From assembly GCA_021773835.1 (NCBI GenBank), contig JAJFJQ010000051.1, forward strand, positions 62,001 through 126,000: a stretch of 64,000 bases of DNA. The letters are read 5' to 3'. Shown here piece by piece: positions 1-9,153 of the stretch. This DNA is from Gammaproteobacteria bacterium. GTDB lineage: Bacteria > Pseudomonadota > Gammaproteobacteria > Ga0077536. How positions within the stretch are numbered: position 1 is the stretch's first letter; each line of letters starts with the position of its first letter. The translations under genes and the position numbers were made by a program. The notes beneath the pieces are model-generated. The model did no database searches. It saw only the letters and a program-made list of their open reading frames with translations, and was not told where the DNA came from.

Positions 1-1
1 G

Positions 2-682
2 GAGTCATTGAAATGGATGGATGGTCGCGCGGTTGTCGAATTGATCCGTTACGAGCATCCGCAAATCATTGCGATTGTGTTGTCGTATTTGGACAGCGAT
101 CAGGCGGCTCAGGTTCTTGGCCTACTCCCAGAAAACACGCGCGCAGATCTATTAATGCGTATCGCGGCGATGGAGAGCGTGCAACCTGCGGCAATGCAGG
201 AACTCAATGATATTCTCGAGATGCAGCTCCGTGGCGGCACTCAAGGACAAGCGGCAAGTCTCGGCGGCATTAAGTGCGCAGCGGAAATCTTGAACTTCGT
301 CGACCGCAGTGCGGAGGCCGAGATAACCGAGAAAATCACCGATACCGATCCCGAACTTGCCGTACAAATCCAAGACTTGATGTTTACCTTCGAGAATCTG
401 GGTGACGTCGACGATCGCGGCATTCAAGCCCTGCTTCGCGAAGTGTCTACGGACAACTTGGTGCTTGCGCTTAAAGGTACGGATGACGCCATTCAAGAGA
501 AAATATTCAAGAACATGTCGAGCCGAGCGGCTGAAATGCTACGTGACGACCTCGAGGCGAAAGGACCAGTGAAGCTATCCGAAGTTGAAGCTGCACAAAA
601 AGAGATCTTAACGATTGCCCGAAGATTGGCAGACGAAGGTACGATAAGCCTCGGTGGTCCCGGCGGTGAGGAGATGGTTTGA
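2..682 (+). CDS. fliG: Flagellar motor switch protein FliG, 5' end off the window
   Basis: C-ring rotor protein that couples the MotA-type stator to rotation. The frame is open from the first bases of the window, so the N-terminal part lies upstream and the TTG at 8 is not the real start. Visible are the middle-domain EHPQ motif (EHPQIIAIVLSYL) and the C-terminal torque domain, with MSSRAAEMLRDDLE near residue 170, where the charged residues that contact the stator lie. The last codons overlap the fliH start by one base (TGATG), so translation is probably coupled. Confidence 0.96.
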   Translation, partial: ESLKWMDGRAVVELIRYEHPQIIAIVLSYLDSDQAAQVLGLLPENTRADLLMRIAAMESVQPAAMQELNDILEMQLRGGTQGQAASLGGIKCAAEILNFVDRSAEAEITEKITDTDPELAVQIQDLMFTFENLGDVDDRGIQALLREVSTDNLVLALKGTDDAIQEKIFKNMSSRAAEMLRDDLEAKGPVKLSEVEAAQKEILTIARRLADEGTISLGGPGGEEMV

Positions 683-1326
683 TGCGCGATAGCGCCGCTA
701 ACGAAACCGACCAGGCGGAAATCAAGCGCTTCGATCTGCCGTTGATGGAAGGCCTGGTGGTGACCGATGCCGGGGCGATCTCAAATGTCAGCATACCGAC
801 GGCAAGAAGCCTTGAAGCGCTACACCAAGAAGCCTATGCGGAAGGATTTGAACTCGGCCGTAATACGGGTCTCGCCCAAGGTGCGGCGGAGATCAAAGAA
901 CGTGCTGGAAAACTTTCGGAGCTGCTAGACGCGCTTGCAAACCCGTTTGCAATGCTCGATGACGCGGTCGTCAGTTCGCTCGCCGATCTTTCGATACTGA
1001 TCGCGAAGCTCGTCATTCGCCGCGAACTCAAGATCGATCCGGGTGAAATCGTCGCGGTCGTACGCGATACGATGCAACATCTGCCGGTGGCGGTGCGCAG
1101 CCCACAAATTCGCATGCATCCTGAAGACGTCGATATCGTTGCGCAGGCATTATCGATCGGTGAGGAGTCCCGCAGCTGGCACCTGCAACCCGATCCACTG
1201 ATTACTCGCGGTGGCTGCGTGGTCGAAACAGAATCATCGCGCATAGACGCCCAGGTTGAAGCGCGCATCTCCGCTATCGTAGCGAAAATGCTTGGTGGCG
1301 AACGAGAGGGCGATCGTGCCGATTGA
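682..1326 (+). CDS. fliH: Flagellar export ATPase regulator FliH
   Basis: Cytosolic stator-like partner that holds the FliI ATPase at the flagellar export gate. About 214 residues. It has the family layout: a variable N-terminus, an Ala/Glu-rich helical centre (EALHQEAYAEGFELGRNTG) and a C-terminal half related to V/F-ATPase peripheral-stalk subunits. ATG at 682 is preferred over TTG at 679 because it overlaps the fliG stop. Position between fliG and fliI is the usual one. Family assignment rests on both sequence and gene order. Confidence 0.9.
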   Translation: MRDSAANETDQAEIKRFDLPLMEGLVVTDAGAISNVSIPTARSLEALHQEAYAEGFELGRNTGLAQGAAEIKERAGKLSELLDALANPFAMLDDAVVSSLADLSILIAKLVIRRELKIDPGEIVAVVRDTMQHLPVAVRSPQIRMHPEDVDIVAQALSIGEESRSWHLQPDPLITRGGCVVETESSRIDAQVEARISAIVAKMLGGEREGDRAD

Positions 1327-2689
1327 TCCCAAACGCAGCAACCAATGGGTGCAACAAATGCAACCCTATTTTGCGGCCCTTGGAGAGTCGCCGCCGGTGG
1401 TGGTCGAAGGGAAATTGAGTCGCATGGTTGGTTTAACGCTCGAAGCAGTCGGGTGTCAGGCAGCGATCGGAGATCGTTGTGAAGTCTTCAATAATCGTGA
1501 TGAGCGACTGGAGACTGAAGTTGTCGGTTTTGCCGGTGACCGATTATTCCTCATGCCCACGGGTATTCCGCGTGGCCTAGCGCCAAATGCCCGCGTGATC
1601 CCAATCGGCGGGGCGGGCGATGTCGGGGTCGGTCCCGGTCTGCTTGGACGTGTTATTGACGGTGCCGGAGAACCGCTCGACGGTGGCGGCCCGCTACGCT
1701 TGGAAGGTCGTTGGCCGCTGTATGGTACGCCAACGAACCCACTCAGGCGTACACCGATCCGCGATCAGCTCGATGTTGGTGTCCGCTCGATCAACGCATT
1801 GTTGTGTGTCGGTCGAGGTCAACGCCTGGGTCTGTTCGCGCCAAGCGGTGTTGGAAAAAGTGTGTTGCTCGGGATGATGACGCGTTATACCGATGCGGAT
1901 GTCATCGTTGTTGGTTTGGTTGGCGAGCGGGGCCGTGAGGTCAAGGAATTTATCGACGATATTCTTGGCGCCGAGGGCTTGTCGCGCGCCGTCGTCGTTG
2001 CGACTCCAGCCGATAATCCACCATTGATGCGTCTGCACGGGGCGTCGATTGCAACTAGTATCGCGGAGTATTTTCGCGATCAAGGTAAGCACGTTTTGCT
2101 CCTGATGGATTCATTGACCCGTTATGCGCAAGCGCAGCGCGAGATCGCATTGACGATCGGGGAGCCACCGGCAACCCGCGGCTTCCCACCCTCGGTATTC
2201 GCGCGGATGCCTCAGCTCGTTGAACGTGCTGGTACCGGGATAGATGGGCGGGGTTCGATAACTGCGTTCTACACCGTGTTGACCGAGGAAGATGATAATA
2301 ACGATCCAGTGGCAGATGCTGCACGCGCGATCCTTGATGGACATATTGTATTGTCAAGAAATCTTGCGGAGCGTGGACTCTACCCGGCAATCGACATTGA
2401 GGCATCTATCAGTCGCACCATGGTGCAAGTCGCTAGAACCGAGCAACAAGAACTGGCCAAGCGCTTTAAGCATTTCTACGCACTGTACGAGCAAAATAGA
2501 GATCTATTTAATGTCGGCGCCTATCAACGTGGCGCCGATCAAGAACTTGACCGGGCGGTAGATCTACGCCCAAGCTTCGACGCGTTTCTCGGTCAGAATA
2601 TGCGTGAGGCGGTTGGTATCGACGTTGCTGGTGATACCCTGGCCGAGATACTGCGGACGCCGGAGCTAGCGAATGAGGTGACTGCATGA
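1316..2689 (+). CDS. fliI: Flagellum-specific ATPase FliI
   Basis: Hexameric ATPase that energises and unfolds substrates for flagellar type III export; related to the F1 beta subunit. Walker A is APSGVGKS, with VGLVGERGREVKEF and the Walker B region LLLMDSLTRYAQAQRE following. Length is about 457 residues, normal for the family. GTG at 1316 is chosen because a GAGAGGG ribosome-binding site lies six bases upstream; the longer frame from 1292 would lie largely over fliH. It overlaps fliH by 11 bases and fliJ by 4. Confidence 0.95.
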   Translation: MPIDPKRSNQWVQQMQPYFAALGESPPVVVEGKLSRMVGLTLEAVGCQAAIGDRCEVFNNRDERLETEVVGFAGDRLFLMPTGIPRGLAPNARVIPIGGAGDVGVGPGLLGRVIDGAGEPLDGGGPLRLEGRWPLYGTPTNPLRRTPIRDQLDVGVRSINALLCVGRGQRLGLFAPSGVGKSVLLGMMTRYTDADVIVVGLVGERGREVKEFIDDILGAEGLSRAVVVATPADNPPLMRLHGASIATSIAEYFRDQGKHVLLLMDSLTRYAQAQREIALTIGEPPATRGFPPSVFARMPQLVERAGTGIDGRGSITAFYTVLTEEDDNNDPVADAARAILDGHIVLSRNLAERGLYPAIDIEASISRTMVQVARTEQQELAKRFKHFYALYEQNRDLFNVGAYQRGADQELDRAVDLRPSFDAFLGQNMREAVGIDVAGDTLAEILRTPELANEVTA

Positions 2690-3120
2690 CGCGCTCGAAA
2701 CGGATTCAGCGCATCGTTGAAATATCCCGTAGGGTGGAACGAAGCGCCGCTCAAACACTCGCAGCGTCGCAACGTCAGCTAGCGCATTTCAAACAACAAC
2801 TCGGTGATCTGCAGTCATACCGTGAAGAGTATCGAACGCGCCTACGCAGCGGGTCGGCGACTCCAATGGATGGCTTCGAGGCACAAAAATTGAATGCCTT
2901 TATTGCGCAGATCGACCGCGTGATCGAGGGATTGGAACAGAAGATTGCTCAGGTCGCCCATGCGCATCAGCGAGATCGTGAGGTGTGGGCTGAAAAGCGC
3001 AGCCGTGTCGATGCGCTTGATCAGGTGGCGTTACGGACCCGTAAAGAAGAACGTCATGCCGAATTTGCGCGTGACCAGCAGGAAATCGATGACCGGGTAC
3101 CGGTTAAATCACTCGGATAA
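2686..3120 (+). CDS. fliJ: Flagellar export chaperone FliJ
   Basis: Small coiled-coil protein that sits in the FliI hexamer like a rotor stalk and escorts chaperones to the export gate. 144 residues, highly charged and almost wholly helical (Glu/Arg/Gln-rich heptads from about residue 10 to 135). The start overlaps the fliI stop as ATGA. It is the last gene of the fliG-J run; the next gene points the other way. Confidence 0.88.
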   Translation: MTRSKRIQRIVEISRRVERSAAQTLAASQRQLAHFKQQLGDLQSYREEYRTRLRSGSATPMDGFEAQKLNAFIAQIDRVIEGLEQKIAQVAHAHQRDREVWAEKRSRVDALDQVALRTRKEERHAEFARDQQEIDDRVPVKSLG

Positions 3121-3160
3121 TGCGCCGTTACTGGGTTCACTCGGGCCGGGGCCGGGAACA

Positions 3161-4240
3161 TCACCCATCCATATCTAACATCGATGCCGAACGAACATTA
3201 CTCGTGAGTTGATCCGTCGCGAGGTGATGAGTCAAGGGTGTGTTCAGTCCGATCTGCTGGGATTGCGCAACTTCATAGGCCGCGCGGTTGATTGCATGAC
3301 CCGCCTCGATCAAGCCGTAGATATTAGCTACCCAATAACACAGACGCCATTCAACCCCATGGTCACCCGTATTCCGGAGCTTCGCTACAGCAGGGCGCTC
3401 GGCATTGATGTTTTTGTCTCGTTCACAGGCTAGTTCCCAGATTGATTGGAACAATGCGTCTACCGTATTACTGTCGATACCATAGGCGAGTTTGAAGTCG
3501 GCGAATTGCATGAGGCCTTTGTTTGAGGTCTTACTCAAGATCTCGATCTTGCAATCCCGCAGCTTTGCATTCGGCACGACGATGATATGGCGGGTAGTGA
3601 GGTCGCGTAGGCGAGTCTGAGACAATGTTGTTTGGACAACGATGCCGAGCAGATCGAGTTCGTCAACGCGGATCACCGATCCCGGTTCAATATCGCCGTT
3701 GTAAAGCAAGATAAGCCCGTTGATATTGTCCGGTATCCAGACATCCTTGGTTGAAAATAGCACGATGGCAAGCCCGCCAAGGACGCTGGTTGTGCGTAAC
3801 CAGCCCGTCATGCCCCATATATTGATGAGAATAAGCACCACCGAAATAGTCGCGATGATCTTAATGAGCAGGCTGAAGATCTCCGATTGGTAGGTCTCAG
3901 TGCGATACTCAATGTCATCAATGGTACGGGTTCGGCCGTAGCGTCGTAGTATCAGCAGATCCAGGAAATGGCTGATGACAACGGCGAGCAGTAAGGTCAA
4001 CCCTGTTTCATAGAGCTGGATGGCAAACGCCGATATGAAAACGGCGCTGACGTAGAGCACCAACAAGATCACGTTGGCTGCGCGCAAGGTGTAGGCGCGA
4101 CTCGCGATGGCCCCCTCGTCGCTACTGCCGCGAGTGCGCCGCACGATCGCTGGGGCAAAGACAAACATCAGGAAATTAAGCGTCAAGATAGTGTAATCGA
4201 CGCCGTCAAATAAACTTAGACTCGCAATAATCTTGTCCAT
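3161..4240 (-). CDS. MscS-family small-conductance mechanosensitive channel
   Basis: Inner-membrane channel likely to open under hypo-osmotic tension. Several hydrophobic segments precede the MscS pore and beta domain (GGLAIVLFSTKDVW, then GDIEPGSVIRVDELDLLGIV and a conserved VVPNAKL turn). About 359 residues from ATG 4240, which has a GGGGGAG site 12 bases upstream. The frame stays open to a GTG at 4372, but that extension would cover the sigma54 promoter of fliK, so the shorter start is favoured. It is unusual in lying backwards inside the flagellar cluster. A flagellar role is not shown. Confidence 0.85.
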   Translation of the reverse strand: MDKIIASLSLFDGVDYTILTLNFLMFVFAPAIVRRTRGSSDEGAIASRAYTLRAANVILLVLYVSAVFISAFAIQLYETGLTLLLAVVISHFLDLLILRRYGRTRTIDDIEYRTETYQSEIFSLLIKIIATISVVLILINIWGMTGWLRTTSVLGGLAIVLFSTKDVWIPDNINGLILLYNGDIEPGSVIRVDELDLLGIVVQTTLSQTRLRDLTTRHIIVVPNAKLRDCKIEILSKTSNKGLMQFADFKLAYGIDSNTVDALFQSIWELACERDKNINAERPAVAKLRNTGDHGVEWRLCYWVANIYGLIEAGHAINRAAYEVAQSQQIGLNTPLTHHLATDQLTSNVRSASMLDMDG

Positions 4241-4347
4241 CGCTCGATGCCGCTCCCCCAGTGACGTCCACGGTACCGGAACTGATCGTCTATCGGCAAT
4301 GTCTACGTGCGCCGCGGTCAGCATCTCCTCCGCGACTACAGCGGAAT

Positions 4348-4363
4348 TGGCACGACGCTTGCA
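4348..4363 (+). promoter_or_regulatory. Sigma54 (-24/-12) promoter for fliK
   Basis: TGGCACGACGCTTGCA: the invariant GG and GC are separated by ten bases and the flanks match the consensus TGGCACG-N4-TTGC. It lies about 82 bases upstream of the fliK ATG on the same strand. This fits sigma54-dependent middle flagellar genes in the FleQ/FlrC style; the activator itself is not in the window. Confidence 0.85.
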
Positions 4364-4444
4364 AATCTCCACGGCATGATGATGTTCGACGGCACAAATT
4401 GCGGTGACCGAGGCGCTGATGATGGCTCGATGGATGCCTAGATC

Positions 4445-5476
4445 ATGAGCGTCACAGCTCCCTTAGCGGCTCTCCCGGCAGCGGTGAAACCCGCTGATTC
4501 CGCGGGTTTGCGGCTCGCGCCTGGTGGTGGACCGGCATTTCAGGCGGTCGTCGCCTCATTGGGGTATCAGTCGCTGCAAAGACCGGGGCAACTTGCGCTA
4601 GCGCCAGCGGCAAGCATCGGCCGTGACCCTAATGAAAGCGGCAATATTGTGCCGTTGCCCTACCTCCTGAATCTAGCGCAAATACCCGAAGCACGAGTGT
4701 CGACTCGAAGTGATGTCGGGCCGGCGGTAGCCTCGGCCTTCGGTGACTTACCTGCGGTAATCAACGGCGAGGCGTCGTTGCAGCCGGATGGTGCACAGCG
4801 GCGTACCAATCACGACCGGGTAATACCTGCAGACGATATATTGCAGCGTCGACCGCTAGAGAATATTGGCACGGCGCTCAAGGACTTAGACCCTTCAATC
4901 CTTGAGTCAGCGAGTGGCGCGGCGATGCAGCTCAAAGCGCAAAAACTTGCCCACGCTCTAAACGGTATCGACACGGGGGGCCAGATCCCAATCATCTCGG
5001 GTAATGTAACTAACACAGCAATAACGACCGGTAACGGCAGCCCGTTAAGCACTCAAGTACCCTTTGCTTTGAATGATCCGCGCTTTGCTGATGGATTTTC
5101 TCAGACCGTGAGCATCCTCGCCCGCGATGGAGTTCAACACGCGCGTATTAGTATCAACCCGCCAGAACTGGGGCCGGTAGAACTGCGCATCGTCGTGCGC
5201 AACGAAGAAGCAACGGTGCAGATGGCGTCGCAGGTCGGCGCTGTGCGTAGTGCACTCGAAGATGCATTACCGCGCTTGCGGGACAATTTTGAGCAAGCCG
5301 GCTTACGCCTCGCCGACAGCGAGGTCTTCAACGAATTGCCGGGTCGTGGCGATCAGCGTGATAGACCCGGCGACGACAACCTACCAGAGTCATGGGTTGG
5401 CGAGGTGGATGTCGCTGTAGCCGGTGAGCCAGCTACACACCGTCTTCAGCAGGGTTTTGTAGACGCCTACGTGTGA
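4445..5476 (+). CDS. fliK: Flagellar hook-length control protein FliK
   Basis: Secreted ruler that measures the hook and switches FlhB export specificity. 343 residues. The N-terminal two thirds are Ala/Pro/Gly-rich and poorly conserved, as usual. The C-terminal Flg_hook domain (about residues 210-300) shows the family signature: a stretch ending RISINPPELGPVELRI, then VQMASQVGAVRSALEDALPRL. It has its own sigma54 promoter and is separated from fliL by about 215 bases. Confidence 0.9.
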   Translation: MSVTAPLAALPAAVKPADSAGLRLAPGGGPAFQAVVASLGYQSLQRPGQLALAPAASIGRDPNESGNIVPLPYLLNLAQIPEARVSTRSDVGPAVASAFGDLPAVINGEASLQPDGAQRRTNHDRVIPADDILQRRPLENIGTALKDLDPSILESASGAAMQLKAQKLAHALNGIDTGGQIPIISGNVTNTAITTGNGSPLSTQVPFALNDPRFADGFSQTVSILARDGVQHARISINPPELGPVELRIVVRNEEATVQMASQVGAVRSALEDALPRLRDNFEQAGLRLADSEVFNELPGRGDQRDRPGDDNLPESWVGEVDVAVAGEPATHRLQQGFVDAYV

Positions 5477-5639
5477 GTCGGCCGGCACATTCCGGTAGGA
5501 ATTACGTTTCCGGGCACCTTTCCAATCTTCACAACTACCGTGACGGTACACCGCCGGATAACGGATAGCCGACGTCAAGAACTTGGCGTTTAGCCCAAGC
5601 GATTTCGCAAAGTGATTGATTCTAAACGCGTAGCGATGC

Positions 5640-5655
5640 TGGCATGCGGATTGCA
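5640..5655 (+). promoter_or_regulatory. Sigma54 (-24/-12) promoter for the fliL operon
   Basis: TGGCATGCGGATTGCA, with GG and GC exactly ten bases apart, about 37 bases before the fliL start. It would drive the long run fliLMNOPQR-flhB. The rest of the fliK-fliL gap (5477-5639) shows no gene. Confidence 0.82.
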
Positions 5656-5691
5656 ATATCCCTCAAGTAAACCTTACTGGGGGTGAAGATC

Positions 5692-6201
5692 GTGGCTGAA
5701 GAAACTGAAAACGACGATGCCGGAGCGGCCGGTGGCGGCAAAAAGAAAATTATCATCATCGCACTCGTAGCGGTTGTGTTACTCGGCGGCGGTGGCGCCG
5801 CTATGATGCTAATGGGTGGCGAAGAAGCAGAAGCTGCTGCAGGGGAAGCGGGAGCGGAGGCAGCACCGGCGGAAGAGCTTGACCCAATCTACATTCAACT
5901 CGATCCGCCGTTTGTCGTTAATTTTCAAGACAAGAACAACCGCACGAAATTTCTCAAAGCCGAACTCAACGTTGTTACCTTCGATGAAGACGTTGGCGAT
6001 GAGATCACCAAGCATATGCCAGCCATCCGTAACAACCTTATCTTGTTGTTCTCACGGCAGCTGTACGAGGATCTGGTGCCGCACGAGGGCAAGGAAGTCC
6101 TGCGTGCCGAAGCCCTGGCACAGGTGCAGACAGTCATCGAAAAGCAAACCGGCAAGCCCGGCGTCGATGACCTGTTTTTTACTAGCTTCGTCATGCAGTA
6201 G
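5692..6201 (+). CDS. fliL: Flagellar basal body-associated protein FliL
   Basis: Single-pass inner-membrane protein that surrounds the stator and tunes torque. A lysine-flanked transmembrane helix (IIIIALVAVVLL) near residue 25 is followed by an Ala/Glu linker and the periplasmic domain with YIQLDPPFVVNF, typical of FliL. GTG 5692 is preferred to GTG 5683 because CTGGGGGTGAAG sits just upstream as the ribosome-binding site. About 169 residues. Confidence 0.92.
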   Translation: MAEETENDDAGAAGGGKKKIIIIALVAVVLLGGGGAAMMLMGGEEAEAAAGEAGAEAAPAEELDPIYIQLDPPFVVNFQDKNNRTKFLKAELNVVTFDEDVGDEITKHMPAIRNNLILLFSRQLYEDLVPHEGKEVLRAEALAQVQTVIEKQTGKPGVDDLFFTSFVMQ

Positions 6202-6206
6202 ATACC

Positions 6207-7223
6207 ATGGCTAACTCTGATCTTCTTTCACAAGACGAAATTGATGCGCTGTTGTCCGGCGTTGATGAAGGTGATGTCGATACTGAATCGGATGAGCCCA
6301 CCGACCCGGACGCCATAAATACATATGACCTGGCAAGTCAGGACCGGATCGTCCGCGGGCGCATGCCAACCTTGGAGATGATTAACGAACGATTCGCTAG
6401 GAATTTCCGCATCAATGTATTCAACATTTTGCGTCTCTCCCCGGTCGTCTCCGTCGAAGGTATCCAGGTACTCAAATTCGGAGAGTACGTTCACACGCTG
6501 TTGATGCCTTCAAACATGAACATCATCAAGATCCCACCGCTACGCGGATCTGCGCTGGTGGTGTTCAACCCAAAGCTCGTTTTTTCAATGGTCGACTGCT
6601 TTTTTGGTGGTGACGGTCGTTTCCATACAAAAATTGAAGGACGCGATTTTACTAGCACGGAGATGCGTATCGTGCGGAAGGTCTTGGACGTGGCATTTGC
6701 AGGTTTGCAGGAAGCGTGGGAGCCGGTGCTGCCGATCGAATTCCAATTCATGAATTCTGAGATCAATCCACAGTTCGCCAACATCGTTACCCCGAGCGAG
6801 GTTGTCATCGTGTCTACCTTTCACGTTGACGTTGAAGCTGGCGCCGGGAATTTACAGATTGTAATGCCCTACTCGATGGTCGAGCCGATCCGTGACTTGC
6901 TCGACGCAGGTATTCAGAGCGACGTCACGGAAAAGGACACGCGTTGGAGCAGCCGATTGCAAGAAGAGATAAAAAGCGCACGAGTTAATTTGAACTCAAC
7001 GCTGAGCACAACGGAGTTGACCTTGCGTGAAATCGTCGAGATGAAACCTGGTGATGTGATTGGAATCGAAATGCCGGAAACCGTGCTGGCCAAGGTCAAG
7101 CAGGTACCCGTGTTTCGTGGCAAGTTCGGCGTCTCGCGTGGTAACTGCGCGCTAAAGGTTGTGGAGACGCTAAATCATGGCGCAGCCAATGGGACCGAAA
7201 ATGAATTGGGATTACCGCAATGA
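6207..7223 (+). CDS. fliM: Flagellar motor switch protein FliM
   Basis: Middle C-ring subunit that binds phosphorylated CheY. The N-terminus carries the CheY-docking peptide LLSQDEIDALLSGVD; the middle CheC-like domain follows, with the GGDGRFHTK region, and the C-terminal SpoA domain ends the protein. 338 residues, normal length. Its stop overlaps the fliN start as ATGA. The docking peptide matters here because a similar motif occurs twice in the STAS protein at 27789. Confidence 0.96.
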   Translation: MANSDLLSQDEIDALLSGVDEGDVDTESDEPTDPDAINTYDLASQDRIVRGRMPTLEMINERFARNFRINVFNILRLSPVVSVEGIQVLKFGEYVHTLLMPSNMNIIKIPPLRGSALVVFNPKLVFSMVDCFFGGDGRFHTKIEGRDFTSTEMRIVRKVLDVAFAGLQEAWEPVLPIEFQFMNSEINPQFANIVTPSEVVIVSTFHVDVEAGAGNLQIVMPYSMVEPIRDLLDAGIQSDVTEKDTRWSSRLQEEIKSARVNLNSTLSTTELTLREIVEMKPGDVIGIEMPETVLAKVKQVPVFRGKFGVSRGNCALKVVETLNHGAANGTENELGLPQ

Positions 7224-7648
7224 GTGAAGAAGTAACAGCTGAAGCAGAAGAGGTTGGTGATGACTGGGCCGCTGCCATGGATGAGCAGGCTGCGGCAACC
7301 AATGACGAGGCTAGCACCGATGAGGTAGTGCCGGCGCAAGTACCGATGGATGATCTGATGCCGGAATCAGTTTCTGGTGCGGGCGGTAGCGTCGATCTCG
7401 ACAGCGTGCTCGATATTCCAGTCACGGTTTCGGTCGAGATCGGACAAACGAGTTTAAGCATACGCAATTTGTTGCAGTTGAATCAGGGATCAGTAGTAGA
7501 GCTCGACCGTTTGGCCGGTGAAGCACTCGACGTACTCGTCAACGGGACCCTGGTCGCGCATGGAGAGGTTGTGGTGGTCAACGAGAAGTTCGGGATCCGA
7601 TTGACCGACGTCGTCAGTGCGCATGAAAGAGTTAAGAAACTCGCGTAG
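7220..7648 (+). CDS. fliN: Flagellar motor switch protein FliN
   Basis: Base subunit of the C-ring. 142 residues: an acidic, variable N-terminus of about 60 residues and a C-terminal SpoA (surface presentation of antigens) domain, with IPVTVSVEIGQTSLSIRNLL and VDLVVN-like VDVLVNGTLVAHGEVVVVN features that define FliN. It overlaps fliM by four bases. Confidence 0.93.
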   Translation: MSEEVTAEAEEVGDDWAAAMDEQAAATNDEASTDEVVPAQVPMDDLMPESVSGAGGSVDLDSVLDIPVTVSVEIGQTSLSIRNLLQLNQGSVVELDRLAGEALDVLVNGTLVAHGEVVVVNEKFGIRLTDVVSAHERVKKLA

Positions 7649-7669
7649 ATCTCCTGATCGGCGACACAT

Positions 7670-8083
7670 ATGAAAACGTCCCACGCCATTGCAATAGGAT
7701 GCGCGCTTCAGAGCTTCGCCATATCGACGGCAACGGCCGGCCCCCTCCAGGCAGAACCAATTGGGATTGGAGAGCTGCTCAAGGTTGGCGGGGGACTGCT
7801 AGTCGTTGTCACTGCCATCGTCGTGACGGCGGCGTTGTTGAAACGACTCAAGTCCATGCACAACGCCAACGGCGCACACATGCGTATTGTCGATGGAATA
7901 TCGCTAAGCACGCGCGATCGGATCATGTTGCTTGAGGTCAATCATCGACGTCTACTATTAGGGGTCTCGCCAGGTAAAATCGAGACGCTACATGTATTCG
8001 ACGCCGAGGGGGATCCGGCTCCGCCTTTTGTGGAAATGGTCGAACACGCCGCAGTCTCCGACGGCGGAGGAGTTCCCAGGTGA
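7670..8083 (+). CDS. fliO: Flagellar biosynthesis protein FliO
   Basis: Membrane factor that helps FliP assemble in the export gate. 137 residues with a signal-like N-terminus (about 1-24), one transmembrane helix ([18 protein letters not shown], about 40-58) and a small cytoplasmic domain with [19 protein letters not shown]. FliO is weakly conserved; the call is secured by its place between fliN and fliP, with a four-base overlap to fliP. Confidence 0.87.
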   Translation: MKTSHAIAIGCALQSFAISTATAGPLQAEPIGIGELLKVGGGLLVVVTAIVVTAALLKRLKSMHNANGAHMRIVDGISLSTRDRIMLLEVNHRRLLLGVSPGKIETLHVFDAEGDPAPPFVEMVEHAAVSDGGGVPR

Positions 8084-8817
8084 GTCGGCTACTTGTATTA
8101 CTCCTGTGCAGCACTTGTCCCATGCTGGTCCAAGCACAAGCAGGTTTCGATGCGTTCGCCGTGTCCACTGGTGAAGACGGAACCCAGACCTATACGCTGA
8201 CCCTTCAGATCCTAATATTGATGACGGCGTTGACGGTGTTGCCGGCGCTGGTACTCGCGATGACATCGTTCACTCGAATCATCATTGTGCTCGCGATCTT
8301 GCGCCAGGCGATCGGTACGGCACAAACGCCGTCGAGTCAGGTACTCATCGGGCTCGCGCTTTTTCTGACGATGTTCGTAATGACGCCGGTTCTAGATCAG
8401 GTTTTCGATGATGCAATCACTCCATTTGTCGCCGATGAAATCGACATCGCCGAGGCGATCAAACGCGGCGCGCCACCACTGCGTGAATTTATGCTCGGGC
8501 AAACGCGTGAATCGGATCTGACATTATTTAGCGAACTTAGCGCGATTGAACAACCTGACACGGTTGCGGGCTTGCCGATGTCGATATTAGTCCCCGCATT
8601 CGTGACAAGTGAGCTTAAAACCGCGTTTCAGATTGGTTTCCTTATTTTTATACCGTTTTTAATTATTGATTTGGTGGTCGCATCGGTGTTGATGTCAATG
8701 GGCATGATGATGCTCTCACCGCTGATCATCTCTCTGCCATTCAAGATCATGTTGTTCGTATTGGTTGATGGTTGGGCGTTGATTATAGGCACTTTGGCCG
8801 CGAGTTTTTATGTCTAG
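8080..8817 (+). CDS. fliP: Flagellar export gate protein FliP
   Basis: Core polytopic subunit of the flagellar type III export channel. It has a cleavable signal peptide (about 1-20), then the conserved blocks [18 protein letters not shown] and LTMFVMTPV, and C-terminal [22 protein letters not shown]-type membrane segments. 245 residues, standard. GTG start coupled to fliO. Confidence 0.95.
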   Translation: MSRLLVLLLCSTCPMLVQAQAGFDAFAVSTGEDGTQTYTLTLQILILMTALTVLPALVLAMTSFTRIIIVLAILRQAIGTAQTPSSQVLIGLALFLTMFVMTPVLDQVFDDAITPFVADEIDIAEAIKRGAPPLREFMLGQTRESDLTLFSELSAIEQPDTVAGLPMSILVPAFVTSELKTAFQIGFLIFIPFLIIDLVVASVLMSMGMMMLSPLIISLPFKIMLFVLVDGWALIIGTLAASFYV

Positions 8818-8834
8818 TTCCAGCGTTTCGCATT

Positions 8835-9104
8835 ATGACTCCTGAAGTTGTAATTACGCTTGGGCAACGCGCATTGGAGATAACGTTATTGCTGATGTTG
8901 TTGCTATTGATACCAGCGCTAACGGTCGGTTTGATCATCAGTATGTTCCAGGCTGCGACGCAAATTAACGAAATGACATTGAGCTTTATTCCAAAACTTC
9001 TTGTGACGGTTGCCGTACTGATGTTCGGCGGACCATACATCATTCAACTACTAATGGATTACACCTTGCGACTTTATCAATCGATTCCAGGAATTATCGG
9101 ATAA
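8835..9104 (+). CDS. fliQ: Flagellar export gate protein FliQ
   Basis: Two-helix membrane subunit of the FliPQR export channel. 89 residues from ATG 8835; the frame is open upstream to 8772 but those residues do not resemble FliQ and would overlap fliP. It shows the family pattern: a hydrophobic hairpin, the polar turn FQAATQINEMTLSFIPKLL, and a second helix. Confidence 0.94.
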   Translation: MTPEVVITLGQRALEITLLLMLLLLIPALTVGLIISMFQAATQINEMTLSFIPKLLVTVAVLMFGGPYIIQLLMDYTLRLYQSIPGIIG

Positions 9105-9153
9105 ACAACTATTAGCAATAACGCTGGTTTAAAAAAACAATAACTAAGACAAA

